Shown here: positions 1 to 8,078 of the stretch, in pieces
How the letters are laid out: every line of letters begins with the position of its first letter
Position numbering within the stretch: position 1 is the first letter of the stretch
The notes under the pieces: generated by a model
The model's database searches: none
What the model was told of the DNA's origin: nothing
What the model saw: the letters and a program-made list of their open reading frames with translations, nothing else
Made by a program: the position numbers and the translations under genes
Assembly: GCA_015523125.1 (NCBI GenBank)
Contig: WAKX01000048.1
Span: 1-34,259, forward strand
Length of the DNA: 34,259 bases
Origin: DHVE2 group archaeon
GTDB lineage: Archaea > Thermoplasmatota > Thermoplasmata > Thermoplasmatales > Aciduliprofundaceae
Direction of reading: 5' to 3'

Positions 1-2
1 AC

Positions 3-1118
3 CCGCGCGCGTTGTTTGATTTTTTGTTAAAAAATAAGGAGATTTCGAAGAATTTCCAGTTGGTTTGGGAGGTGGCGGACAAAAAAGTTTTAGAGCAATT
101 GAGAAATATAAATATAAATGCGTATCTACAGACCAGTGCTAAAGGAGCATGGGAGTTCATGAGATCAAAATACATCGTTACCTCGCATGGAGATTACATA
201 AATTACAAAGCAGGAGGACAAATACTGATAAACTTAGGGCATGGAATGGCTTTAAAATCGGCGGGATTATTGGACAAAACCGAAGAAAAAGAAGTTAAAA
301 AATGGTTTTTAAAGAGATGGAGAAAGGGGTGCGACGGCATAATAGCCACTTCCAAAATCATGAAGCACATACTTTCATCTTCGTATTGGTTCGATCCCCA
401 AAAGGTGTATATTACGGGGCAACCGCGAAACGACAAATTGTTCACGGAAGACGGAAAGAAAAATCTGGAAAAAATATTGAACATGGATCTATCTAAATTT
501 GAGAAAATAGTTCTTTTCGCGCCCACCTTCAGAGTTTGGAGATCCAGAAATTCCACCGTGGGCAATCCCAGAGAAAACATTCTTGGATTTCAGGATTTCA
601 ACATGAAAACTTTCTCTTCCTTCCTAAAGGAAAATAAAATATTGTTCATACTCAGATTCCATCCGGAAGAGGAGGCTTTGTATTATAACGTGGAGTTGGG
701 AGACAATATTGTATTGCTCACCTCGGAAATGATTATAAAAAATTTGCTCACAATATACGATTTTCTCAATGCAATAGACATACTGATAACCGATTACTCG
801 TCCATTTACTACGACTTTTTGATTTTAGATAGACCCATGATCTTCGTACCCATAGATAGGGAGAAATACGCAAAGGAAAAGGGTGGTTTCTCAGTGGAGC
901 CCTACGATTTCTGGACCGCAGGGCCAAAAGTTTACACATTCAAAGATTTCATTGCAGAACTGAAAAAGTGCGTGGATGATCCGAATTATTATCACGAAGA
1001 AAGGGAAACAATCAACAAATTAACGAATAAATACAGAGATGCCAACTCGTCCGCAAGAGTCTGGGAGCTCCTTCAAAAATTGAGTAAAAAAGAATCCGTT
1101 GACGAGTTTGTTTATTAA
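3..1118 (+). CDS. TagB/TagF-like CDP-polyol phosphotransferase (5' end cut off by window)
   Basis: Glycosyltransferase-like enzyme of the CDP-glycerol glycerophosphotransferase family (TagB/TagF/TarL), which moves glycerol-phosphate or ribitol-phosphate from a CDP carrier onto a growing surface polymer at the inner face of the membrane. The frame is open to the left edge and the first residues (PRALFDFLLKN) already match the inside of the family domain, so the true start lies upstream; the TTG at 12 is not a convincing start. Family landmarks are present in order: HGMALK near base 240, YITGQPRND near 410, FAPTFR near 520, LRFHP near 650 and ITDYSSIYYDF near 790. Downstream, after 46 bases, is a CDP-ribitol-synthase-like gene, which supports a CDP-polyol donor. 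Whether the polyol is ribitol or glycerol cannot be read from sequence. Family call is confident; substrate is inference. Confidence 0.85.
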   Translation, partial: PRALFDFLLKNKEISKNFQLVWEVADKKVLEQLRNININAYLQTSAKGAWEFMRSKYIVTSHGDYINYKAGGQILINLGHGMALKSAGLLDKTEEKEVKKWFLKRWRKGCDGIIATSKIMKHILSSSYWFDPQKVYITGQPRNDKLFTEDGKKNLEKILNMDLSKFEKIVLFAPTFRVWRSRNSTVGNPRENILGFQDFNMKTFSSFLKENKILFILRFHPEEEALYYNVELGDNIVLLTSEMIIKNLLTIYDFLNAIDILITDYSSIYYDFLILDRPMIFVPIDREKYAKEKGGFSVEPYDFWTAGPKVYTFKDFIAELKKCVDDPNYYHEERETINKLTNKYRDANSSARVWELLQKLSKKESVDEFVY

Positions 1119-1124
1119 TGAAAA

Positions 1125-1160
1125 TTTTTTATATCTCCGCCTTATTGTCGTTTTCGGTGT
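1125..1160 (+). promoter_or_regulatory. TATA box and GGTGT ribosome site before the CDP-ribitol synthase gene
   Basis: TTTTTTATAT at 1125-1134 is a good archaeal TATA box; transcription would begin near 1155-1160. GGTGT at 1156-1160 lies 4 bases before the ATG at 1165. The bifunctional gene can therefore be transcribed independently of the transferase gene before it. Confidence 0.5.
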
Positions 1161-1164
1161 TTAA

Positions 1165-2559
1165 ATGAAAAACGTGGCAGTGATTTTAGCCGGCGGAGTG
1201 GGTGAGCGATTTGGTTCAGAGATTCCAAAGCAATTTATAAAGTTAGCAGGGAAACCAGTGATCATTCACACACTTAAAACATTCGAAGAGCACCCGCTTA
1301 TTCACGAGATATACGTCGTGGTTCCAAGGGAACATTACAGCTATGCAATAGAGCTCATCCACAGATACGAGTTCAAAAAAATCAAAAAAATTCTGATAGG
1401 GGGAGACACGAGGCAGGAATCTTCTAGAATTGGCGTTTTTGCATGCGGAGATGATGTGGACAACGTACTCATACATGATTCGGTGAGGCCCTTCATATCC
1501 AAGGAAATAATCACGAATGTCATCGAAGCTTTAAATAAATATCCCGGCGTTGACGTGGCAATTCCATCTCCGGACACCATAATAGAAATTTCAAATGAAA
1601 ACACCATAGAAAATATCCCTCCGAGAAACATGCTGAGACTCGGCCAAACCCCCCAGGGGTTCAAGAGAGATATCATAATGAAAGCACACCAAATGGCACT
1701 GAACGAGGGATTCAACAAGGCCACCGATGATTGCGGATTGGTTCTCAGATACAAATTGGGAGAAATCTACGTGGTAGATGGTTCCGAGTACAATATAAAA
1801 ATCACGAGGCCGCTGGATATACATCTGGCAGATAAAATATTTCAGCTAAAGCACATCAAAATCTCCGGAAAAATCGATCCTCATGTTAAAGAATATGTTA
1901 AAGGAAAGGTGATGGTAGTTTTCGGAGGCACCAGCGGAATAGGGAAAGACTTAGTGGATTTGTGGAATAATTTGGGAGGTTTCGCATATCCATTCTCCCG
2001 CAGGAATGGTGTGGATATAACTAAATCGAAAGACGTGGAAAACGCTTTGAAGAAAGTTTGCGAAGAAAAAAACAGGATAGATGTGGTGGTATGCACCGCT
2101 GGAGTTCTGAAATTGGAATTCTTTGATAGAACGAGCATGGATGAAATAATGGATGAGATTAACGTTAATTTCGTGGGCAGCATCGTTGTAGCCAAAGCTA
2201 GTATTCCCTATCTAAAAGAGAGTAGGGGAAGTTTGATTCTATTTGGTTCGAGCTCCTACACCCGAGGTAGAGCGGGATACATAATTTACAGTGCAACAAA
2301 AGCGGCACTTGTGAACTTCGTTCAGGGACTCTCCGACGAACTCAGCGACTACGGCGTTCGGGTAAATATCGTTGTTCCTGAAAGAACGGACACTCCCATG
2401 AGAAGGATGAACTTCGGAAACGAAGACAAATCCCTCCTATTGTCATCCGAATTCGTGGCAAAGGTCACAATAAATGCCATCGGAAGCGATATAACCGGCT
2501 CGGTGATACACGTAAGAAAGCAGGATGAGATGAGGGAAAGGATGAATGGTGATATGTGA
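1165..2559 (+). CDS. Bifunctional polyol-phosphate cytidylyltransferase / short-chain reductase (CDP-ribitol synthase type)
   Basis: Two fused enzymes. Residues 1 to about 230 are an IspD/TarI-type cytidylyltransferase: the nucleotide-binding motif AGGVGERFGSEIPKQF spans about 9-24 and HDSVRPF spans 104-110. Residues about 250-464 are a short-chain dehydrogenase: GGTSGIG near 254-260 binds NAD(P), and the catalytic Tyr375-x3-Lys379 pair follows a GSSS serine segment. This order and length (464) match the Acs1/Bcs1 type of Haemophilus capsule clusters, which reduces ribulose 5-phosphate to ribitol 5-phosphate and activates it with CTP. Archaea make isoprenoids by the mevalonate route (an HMG-CoA reductase gene lies at 15808), so an IspD role in the MEP pathway is unlikely. 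The neighbouring TagF-like transferase is the obvious user of the product. The stop overlaps the next start by one base (TGATG). Confidence 0.85.
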   Translation: MKNVAVILAGGVGERFGSEIPKQFIKLAGKPVIIHTLKTFEEHPLIHEIYVVVPREHYSYAIELIHRYEFKKIKKILIGGDTRQESSRIGVFACGDDVDNVLIHDSVRPFISKEIITNVIEALNKYPGVDVAIPSPDTIIEISNENTIENIPPRNMLRLGQTPQGFKRDIIMKAHQMALNEGFNKATDDCGLVLRYKLGEIYVVDGSEYNIKITRPLDIHLADKIFQLKHIKISGKIDPHVKEYVKGKVMVVFGGTSGIGKDLVDLWNNLGGFAYPFSRRNGVDITKSKDVENALKKVCEEKNRIDVVVCTAGVLKLEFFDRTSMDEIMDEINVNFVGSIVVAKASIPYLKESRGSLILFGSSSYTRGRAGYIIYSATKAALVNFVQGLSDELSDYGVRVNIVVPERTDTPMRRMNFGNEDKSLLLSSEFVAKVTINAIGSDITGSVIHVRKQDEMRERMNGDM

Positions 2560-3569
2560 TGTCACTAAAGATAGCAGCCGTGGTGGTTACTTACAACAGA
2601 AAAAAACTTCTTATTGAATGCATTAATGCATTAATAAATCAAACACGCCCTCCAGATGCAATATTTATAATAGACGGACCATCAACAGACGGAACTCCTG
2701 AAGAACTGAAAATCCATGGGTATATTGAAGAGTTGCCACCAGAAAAATATGAAGAATATTCATGGCAAACAAATAATTCAATCAACGTAAAAGATGATTT
2801 CTCTATTAATTTGCGATATGTGCGGCTTTACGAAGATGTCGGCGGAGCTGGTGGCTTTTACGAAGGAATTAAGAGAGCCTATGAAGCAGGATATGACTGG
2901 ATATGGGTAATGGACGATGACGCGGAGCCGCACTTAGACGCCCTTGAAAAATTAATAAAATATACAAATCTCCCAAATGTCGTGGCTTTGAAAAATTTTG
3001 TTGTTGATCCCAACGGAAATCCCCAAGAATACCACTGGGATCCAAACTATTCTTTTATTTTGAAAGTACCCTTTCATATAAATACCTATGAGCATGATTT
3101 TGTTGATGTCCCATATGGATCTTTTGTAGGATTACTCATTAATGCAAAAACCATAAAAAAGATTAAATATCCAAAAAAGGAGCTTTTTATATATCATGAT
3201 GACTTCGAATATAGCTTAAGATTAAAGTACTTTGGGAAAATTTATTTGATTCCTGATTCTATAATCATCCACAAAGGAGACCCGCCACATGCAAAAAAAA
3301 GAAAAGATAATCCATATTTCTGGTTCAAAACATATATTTCAATTAGAAACAAAGTATATATTGTTAAAAAGTATTATTGGAATAAAAGAGATAAAATAGA
3401 GGTGATATATTACTTAGCAAAACAATATTTATACGAAACTCTCAAAAATCGCCCGTCGAACGTCCCTTTTTTAAAATGGACAATATATATAATGCGAGCA
3501 TATACTGACGGGATTTTTGAAATATTTGACAATGAGAAGCCAAAGAGAATAATACAAAGGAGGGTTTAA
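2559..3569 (+). CDS. GT-A glycosyltransferase, family 2 (GlfT/rhamnosyltransferase-like)
   Basis: Inverting sugar transferase of family GT2, probably cytosolic at the membrane, adding a sugar to a lipid-linked or surface glycan. It opens with AAVVVTYNRKKLL, the first strand of the GT-A fold, then has DVGGAGGFYEGI near residue 93 and the metal- and nucleotide-binding WVMDDDAEP near 116-124, a combination typical of galactofuranosyl/rhamnosyl transferases of the GlfT1/RfbN type. HDDFEYSLR near 213 fits the acceptor-site (ED)xE region. Start: ATG 2559 is preferred over GTG 2556 because GGTGAT at 2548-2553 is 5 bases away. It overlaps the preceding stop (TGATG). Base composition drops clearly from here to 4746. 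The sugar donor is unknown. Confidence 0.85.
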   Translation: MSLKIAAVVVTYNRKKLLIECINALINQTRPPDAIFIIDGPSTDGTPEELKIHGYIEELPPEKYEEYSWQTNNSINVKDDFSINLRYVRLYEDVGGAGGFYEGIKRAYEAGYDWIWVMDDDAEPHLDALEKLIKYTNLPNVVALKNFVVDPNGNPQEYHWDPNYSFILKVPFHINTYEHDFVDVPYGSFVGLLINAKTIKKIKYPKKELFIYHDDFEYSLRLKYFGKIYLIPDSIIIHKGDPPHAKKRKDNPYFWFKTYISIRNKVYIVKKYYWNKRDKIEVIYYLAKQYLYETLKNRPSNVPFLKWTIYIMRAYTDGIFEIFDNEKPKRIIQRRV

Positions 3570-3571
3570 AA

Positions 3572-3688
3572 ATGATTTTTGCTATTATTAAAAATAAAAA
3601 ATATAATGTATGTTTAGATTTAATATATAAAAGATACCTCCCCCTCAGACAACTTATAAACATAACATATAAGGAGGAGCTAATATGA
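3572..3688 (+). CDS. Small 38-residue ORF between glycosyltransferases
   Basis: An ATG at 3572 lies 2 bases after the preceding stop, behind a strong GGAGG at 3559-3563, and opens a 38-codon frame (begins MIFAIIKNKKYN, ends ITYKEELI). Its TGA at 3686-3688 overlaps the next gene's ATG at 3685-3687 as ATGA, and the next gene's own Shine-Dalgarno (AAGGAGG, 3671-3677) lies within its last codons. This is the layout of a translationally coupled gene. The peptide has no motif I recognise; it could be a real small protein, a leader peptide that carries ribosomes to the next gene, or the remnant tail of a lost glycosyltransferase. Composition is as AT-rich as the neighbours. Confidence 0.4.
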   Translation: MIFAIIKNKKYNVCLDLIYKRYLPLRQLINITYKEELI

Positions 3689-4746
3689 ATTCTCAAATAA
3701 TAAAATACCTAATATGTACCTTAAAATGTCCAGAAAAAATAACTTTTAAAGATGTTTTTGTAGAATCACTAAGGAGATACTATTTAAAAACACAAAAAAA
3801 ATATAACTTTTTTATACATAAAAAATATTTTTTAGATAATAGAAAATCTTCAAAAACAAGTATCTTAGTATTAATGGGCAAATATGACTTTCTATGGGAG
3901 GTCACTCTTAGAAGAATTTATGAATATGGAGAAAAATATAATGTGATATTGGTAAATCCAGGAGGTTTAAATGGCACCAAATCAAAATTATTGGCGAAAA
4001 ATTATGACTGGAGTTATTTTGAAAGCTATCCAGCATCGCTTGAATCGGCAGAAAATTATGTCATATCAAATATTATTGAAAGCCCTTTTATAATCAAAAT
4101 AGATGATGATATTTTTATAACACCAGATACTTTTAGGAAATTAGAAGATGGCTACATAAAATTAAAGAAAAAAGATTTTGATATAAGTTTTGTTGCACCA
4201 CTTATTAATGTTAACACTATTGGATACTACTATTTTCTAAAAACAACAAACCTTATTAATGAGTTTTCAAAAATTTTTGAATACCCCAACATATTTAGAA
4301 ATTGGAAACGCCAAAAAATATGGTATGATGGAAATGCAGCAAAATGGATTTGGGAACACTCACTCCCATTAAATGAGTTGGGAAATGAAATAGCAATAAT
4401 GAATAATGGTCTCTTTGAGCCCATACCCACTAGATTTTCAATAGGATTAATTCTTTTTGAAAAATCTTTTTTTAATAAAACTAACGGTTTTATTTCAAAT
4501 CTTCCGAGAGGGATGAACAAATTATTTAAAAATATAGATAATAATACAAGCGGTATTTATGTTAATATTCCATTACTTCCAGATATTGATGAATCATCTA
4601 TAAATTTTTACAGTGATTGGGCGCATTACGGTAAATTTATGATTTTAGATTCTTTTGCTGGTCATTTTTCATATTATCCTCAAACAAATATAATGAAAAA
4701 ATGGTATGAAAATAATAAATCATCTTTGATTAAAGATCTTAATTAA
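3685..4746 (+). CDS. Putative GT-A type glycosyltransferase, AT-rich
   Basis: A 353-residue protein I cannot place in a named family. FIIKIDDDIFITPD near residues 135-148 looks like the DxD metal/nucleotide-sugar motif of a GT-A fold, and ILVLMGKYDF near 60 could be the first strand. Aromatic-rich C-terminal half with FYSDWAHYGKFM near 312 and a GHFSYYPQ segment. No signal peptide or clear membrane span. Its start is fixed by AAGGAGG at 3671-3677 and by the ATGA overlap with the 38-codon ORF. By hand count, 15 of 60 bases at 4081-4140 are G or C against 26 of 60 at 13501-13560, so this gene looks recently acquired, as surface-glycan genes often are. It ends the cluster; 149 bases of AT-rich spacer follow. 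Confidence 0.65.
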   Translation: MNSQIIKYLICTLKCPEKITFKDVFVESLRRYYLKTQKKYNFFIHKKYFLDNRKSSKTSILVLMGKYDFLWEVTLRRIYEYGEKYNVILVNPGGLNGTKSKLLAKNYDWSYFESYPASLESAENYVISNIIESPFIIKIDDDIFITPDTFRKLEDGYIKLKKKDFDISFVAPLINVNTIGYYYFLKTTNLINEFSKIFEYPNIFRNWKRQKIWYDGNAAKWIWEHSLPLNELGNEIAIMNNGLFEPIPTRFSIGLILFEKSFFNKTNGFISNLPRGMNKLFKNIDNNTSGIYVNIPLLPDIDESSINFYSDWAHYGKFMILDSFAGHFSYYPQTNIMKKWYENNKSSLIKDLN

Positions 4747-4864
4747 TGTTGTCTAATTTAAGTTAATATACGCATTTATGATTTATATATTGCGTGTTTT
4801 TAATATTTAACAAATTCAAAAGTTAAGCCATTATGGCTACTTCCCAAAACATCATAATCCAAAA

Positions 4865-4874
4865 TTTTATATAA
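4865..4874 (+). promoter_or_regulatory. TATA box for the large surface protein
   Basis: TTTTATATAA lies about 27 bases before ATG 4896 and no Shine-Dalgarno is present, so the message is probably leaderless. The rest of the spacer 4747-4895 is AT-rich and shows no gene or clear hairpin. Confidence 0.6.
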
Positions 4875-4895
4875 TTAAATTTCCTTACTACAAAT

Positions 4896-7800
4896 ATGAG
4901 AGGGAAATTGCTATCTCTGGTAATTGTGGGAACAATGATTTTCATCACTTTGCAGGGAATGGCTTCGTACGGGCAAAATTTATACGCGTCTTCCGCACCG
5001 CAGAGGCTCGACTATGGGACATGGAACGATGGCAATGATGAATACATAATGAATGGGGTCTTTGTGAGCAACAACCTTATCCTTGGGGGCTACGGACATA
5101 ACCATAATGATGCACTCTTACTCAAATACGACACAAGCGGAAATCTCCTGTGGCACAAATATTTGGATTTTGGAGGAACGAAAGAATCAATCAATAGTCT
5201 CACAGTGGATGATGACGGCAATATTGTAGTAACCGGCAATACGAATAATGGGAACAACGGAGACATGGTTATTGCCAAACTTGATTTAAATGGAAATGTT
5301 ATCTGGGAGAAAACGTATGATAGTGGTTCAACTGATCAAGGGAGGGATGTGATTTACGATTCGTCCGATTCAACATACGTGGTTGTAGGCGAGGGAAAAT
5401 TTGAAGATTCATATATCTGGAAATATGACAAAAACGGAAACCAGCTATGGGTAAAGGACATTGCACCCCCTGGGTTTAATTACGATATATTGGACTATAT
5501 AATAAAAGTTGGAAATGACTATTATGTGTATGGGTATGGTGACAACACTACCACGTACACCAAAGATTGCTTTATAGAGGAAGTGAACACCAACGGAAAA
5601 GTTATATCCACCATCTCCGTTGGAACTACCCAATATGATGACAGGCCAACGGGATTGGTATATATGGACAATTATTTATACGCAGCAGCCAGCGTAGACA
5701 TGGAATATACAAAGCTTTACAAATTCGCAACCGATGGAACAGAGATATGGACAAAGGACATCCAAGAGGATTACAAAACGTTGTTGCACCCAAGCGAAGA
5801 AAATAACACTATCCTGCTCGATGGTTTTGTGGAAGACAGTTCGGGCAACACAAAGGTAAACATGGTTGAATTCGACGAGAGCGGAAATGCACTCTGGTGG
5901 TTTAACGACACCGTCACAAATAAGGACTACATACAGAATCAGGCAATCTGGGAAAACAATTACACTTTCTACATTGCAGGGAACACTACAAACGTTTCAG
6001 ATGGTACTCAGGATGCACTGTGGGTAAGATATTCATGGATCTCGAATGACAACATTTCACCAACAGTAAATATTCAGAGCCCTACAGAAAACGCAATTAC
6101 AAATTCCACCGTGGAGCTCAAATGGACTGGAAGCGATAATGTGGGAATAGAGCATTATGAAATCTCAGACGGGGGAAGCACGTGGATTAATGTCGGAACT
6201 TCAAACAATTACACGTTCACCTCTTTATCTGGAGGGGAACACACTCTATATGTCAAAGCTTATGATTACTCCGGGAATACAGGAATGGATGAGGTCAACA
6301 TCACAGTGGATAATCAACCACCTCAAATTTCAATTATAACGCCGCAGGATGGAAGTTTTCAGAATCAAGATGTATATATGAAATGGAACGCTTCGGATAA
6401 TACAGGCATAGACCATTACGAAGTTTCGGACGGAGGTAGCACGTGGATTAACGTGGGAACCACCACACATTACACATTTACGGGTTTAACTCAAGGGAAG
6501 CACACGCTGTACCTAAAGGCATATGATATTGTAAATAATATTGCTGAGGAATCGGTGAATATAACTGTTGACAACTACATTCCCAAAGTATACATAATCA
6601 CACCAAACAACGGAGTGTGGTTAAACACCTCGGACGTGAATGTTGTGTGGGCAGGGAGCGATGACAACGGTATAGACCACTACGAAGTATCCTCCAATGG
6701 TTCATCGTGGATAAATGTAGGATTGAAAACCAACTATGAATTTAAAAATTTGAAGGAAGGAGAAAATGCGCTGTACGTCAAAGCGGTGGATGTTGCAGGC
6801 AACGCGGGAATAAGTTACGTGAAAGTAAACATTGATCAAACTCCACCCACAGGAAGCATAATAAGTCCCGCATCGGAATACATCTCATACAGAAATGTAA
6901 CATTAAAATGGAGCATGGAAGACAATTGGGGTGTGATGGATTGCCAAGTCTCCTCGGGTCAGTACTGGATTGACGTCGGAATATCCACAAACTACACCTT
7001 CAAAAATCTGAGTGAGGGAAGTTATAACCTCTCCGTCAAAATAATTGACAATGCGGGAAATTACCATATTTATTCCACGAGGATAATCGTTGATCTAACG
7101 CCGCCGCAGTTAACAATAAGCCATCCGCTCGAAGAGGAATTTTTGAATTCATCTTCAATAAATGTAAATTGGGGCATCATGGAAAAAAATGGTCTTTCCA
7201 CATTGAAAATAAAAATTGACAAAAGTGCATGGGCCAATTTAAGTCTTAACGCGAGAAACTATGAATTCAATGTGGATGATGGAATGCACAGAATAACAAT
7301 AATGGCGGTGGATTTGGCTGGAAACGAAGTCGTTAAAAGCGTAAACTTCACCGTCGATACCGTGGCACCTACGCTGTATTTCACATCTCCTTCGAATGAC
7401 GCATGGCTCAACAAGAGCACTGTAAATATAGAATGGGCATGCTCCGACACATGGGGAATAAGCAAAATGATGATAAGAATGGATAACCACAGCTGGAAAG
7501 AGCTACAGGCGAAGGTCAGAAGTTATTCCTTAAATATACCAGAAGGAAAGCACATCATCGAAATTTTAGCAATGGACCAAGCAAAGAATATTGCGGAGGT
7601 AAAAGAAACAATAGGGGTAGATTACGAGAATCCGATTGTAAAAATAAACCTCGAGAAAAATTACATATCTATTAACGCAAGCGACAACATATCCGGAATA
7701 AAGGCAATAATTTACAGCATAGACGGCGGTTCATGGGAGAACTACGATGGAAAGATTAACATGGAAGAGCTAAGCGCGGGAACACACAATATTTCAGTAA

Positions 7801-8078
7801 TCGTTGAAGATTACGCGGGGAATAAAGTGTACTTAAATAAAACATTTGAAACTAGAGAAATGCAATACTACTCCTACAATTCAGGAAATAACCTAATGCT
7901 GCTGTTGGCCCTTATCGGAATAATAATCGCGTTGGCGATTGCAATGTTCATAATGGCAGTTCGCTACAGAGAAGAAATAAGAAGATTAAAAGAGATAGCT
8001 CAGGGAACCACGGAAGAAAAAACGGAACCGCTGGAGGAAAGCAAAGAAGAAAAAGAAAATCAGAACAATTCCCCGTAA
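4896..8078 (+). CDS. Large membrane-anchored extracellular protein with propeller-like head and Ig-like repeats
   Basis: A 1060-residue secreted protein. Residues 1-25 form a signal peptide (basic MRGK, then a hydrophobic run). Residues about 35-385 hold repeated blades with patterns such as DTSGNLLWHKYL, DLNGNVIWEKTYD and DKNGNQLWVKDI, as in PQQ/SBBP-type beta-propellers. From about 388 to 985 there are seven Ig-like units of about 87 residues starting near 388, 475, 561, 649, 735, 823 and 911, with the recurring cores GSTWINVG, YTF, LYVKAYD and ITVD. A single membrane span lies near 1000-1022, followed by a charged cytosolic tail of about 40 residues rich in Glu and Lys. Many N-x-S/T sequons suggest N-glycosylation. 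Likely an adhesive or structural surface stalk; the exact role is unknown. It follows the surface-polymer cluster but has its own promoter. Its 3' end overlaps the transaldolase gene by 19 bases. Confidence 0.85.
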   Translation: MRGKLLSLVIVGTMIFITLQGMASYGQNLYASSAPQRLDYGTWNDGNDEYIMNGVFVSNNLILGGYGHNHNDALLLKYDTSGNLLWHKYLDFGGTKESINSLTVDDDGNIVVTGNTNNGNNGDMVIAKLDLNGNVIWEKTYDSGSTDQGRDVIYDSSDSTYVVVGEGKFEDSYIWKYDKNGNQLWVKDIAPPGFNYDILDYIIKVGNDYYVYGYGDNTTTYTKDCFIEEVNTNGKVISTISVGTTQYDDRPTGLVYMDNYLYAAASVDMEYTKLYKFATDGTEIWTKDIQEDYKTLLHPSEENNTILLDGFVEDSSGNTKVNMVEFDESGNALWWFNDTVTNKDYIQNQAIWENNYTFYIAGNTTNVSDGTQDALWVRYSWISNDNISPTVNIQSPTENAITNSTVELKWTGSDNVGIEHYEISDGGSTWINVGTSNNYTFTSLSGGEHTLYVKAYDYSGNTGMDEVNITVDNQPPQISIITPQDGSFQNQDVYMKWNASDNTGIDHYEVSDGGSTWINVGTTTHYTFTGLTQGKHTLYLKAYDIVNNIAEESVNITVDNYIPKVYIITPNNGVWLNTSDVNVVWAGSDDNGIDHYEVSSNGSSWINVGLKTNYEFKNLKEGENALYVKAVDVAGNAGISYVKVNIDQTPPTGSIISPASEYISYRNVTLKWSMEDNWGVMDCQVSSGQYWIDVGISTNYTFKNLSEGSYNLSVKIIDNAGNYHIYSTRIIVDLTPPQLTISHPLEEEFLNSSSINVNWGIMEKNGLSTLKIKIDKSAWANLSLNARNYEFNVDDGMHRITIMAVDLAGNEVVKSVNFTVDTVAPTLYFTSPSNDAWLNKSTVNIEWACSDTWGISKMMIRMDNHSWKELQAKVRSYSLNIPEGKHIIEILAMDQAKNIAEVKETIGVDYENPIVKINLEKNYISINASDNISGIKAIIYSIDGGSWENYDGKINMEELSAGTHNISVIVEDYAGNKVYLNKTFETREMQYYSYNSGNNLMLLLALIGIIIALAIAMFIMAVRYREEIRRLKEIAQGTTEEKTEPLEESKEEKENQNNSP
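6060..7850 (+). repeat. Seven tandem Ig-like domain repeats within the surface protein
   Basis: Period is about 260 bases (87 residues). The first two units are the most alike: near 6174 and 6435 the DNA reads almost identically (AGCACGTGGATTAA, then TGTCGGAAC or CGTGGGAAC). Later units diverge, and the last, near 7630, is shortened. The gradient suggests recent duplication at the membrane-distal end. Confidence 0.75.

Noticed and set aside
1165-1860. IspD of the MEP isoprenoid pathway
   Set aside because: Fusion to an SDR domain, a TagF-like neighbour and a mevalonate-pathway gene in the window point to CDP-polyol synthesis.
3442-3696. An 84-codon minus-strand frame across the glycosyltransferase spacer
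   Set aside because: AT-rich shadow frame; the plus-strand 38-codon ORF has a ribosome site and coupled stop, this one does not.
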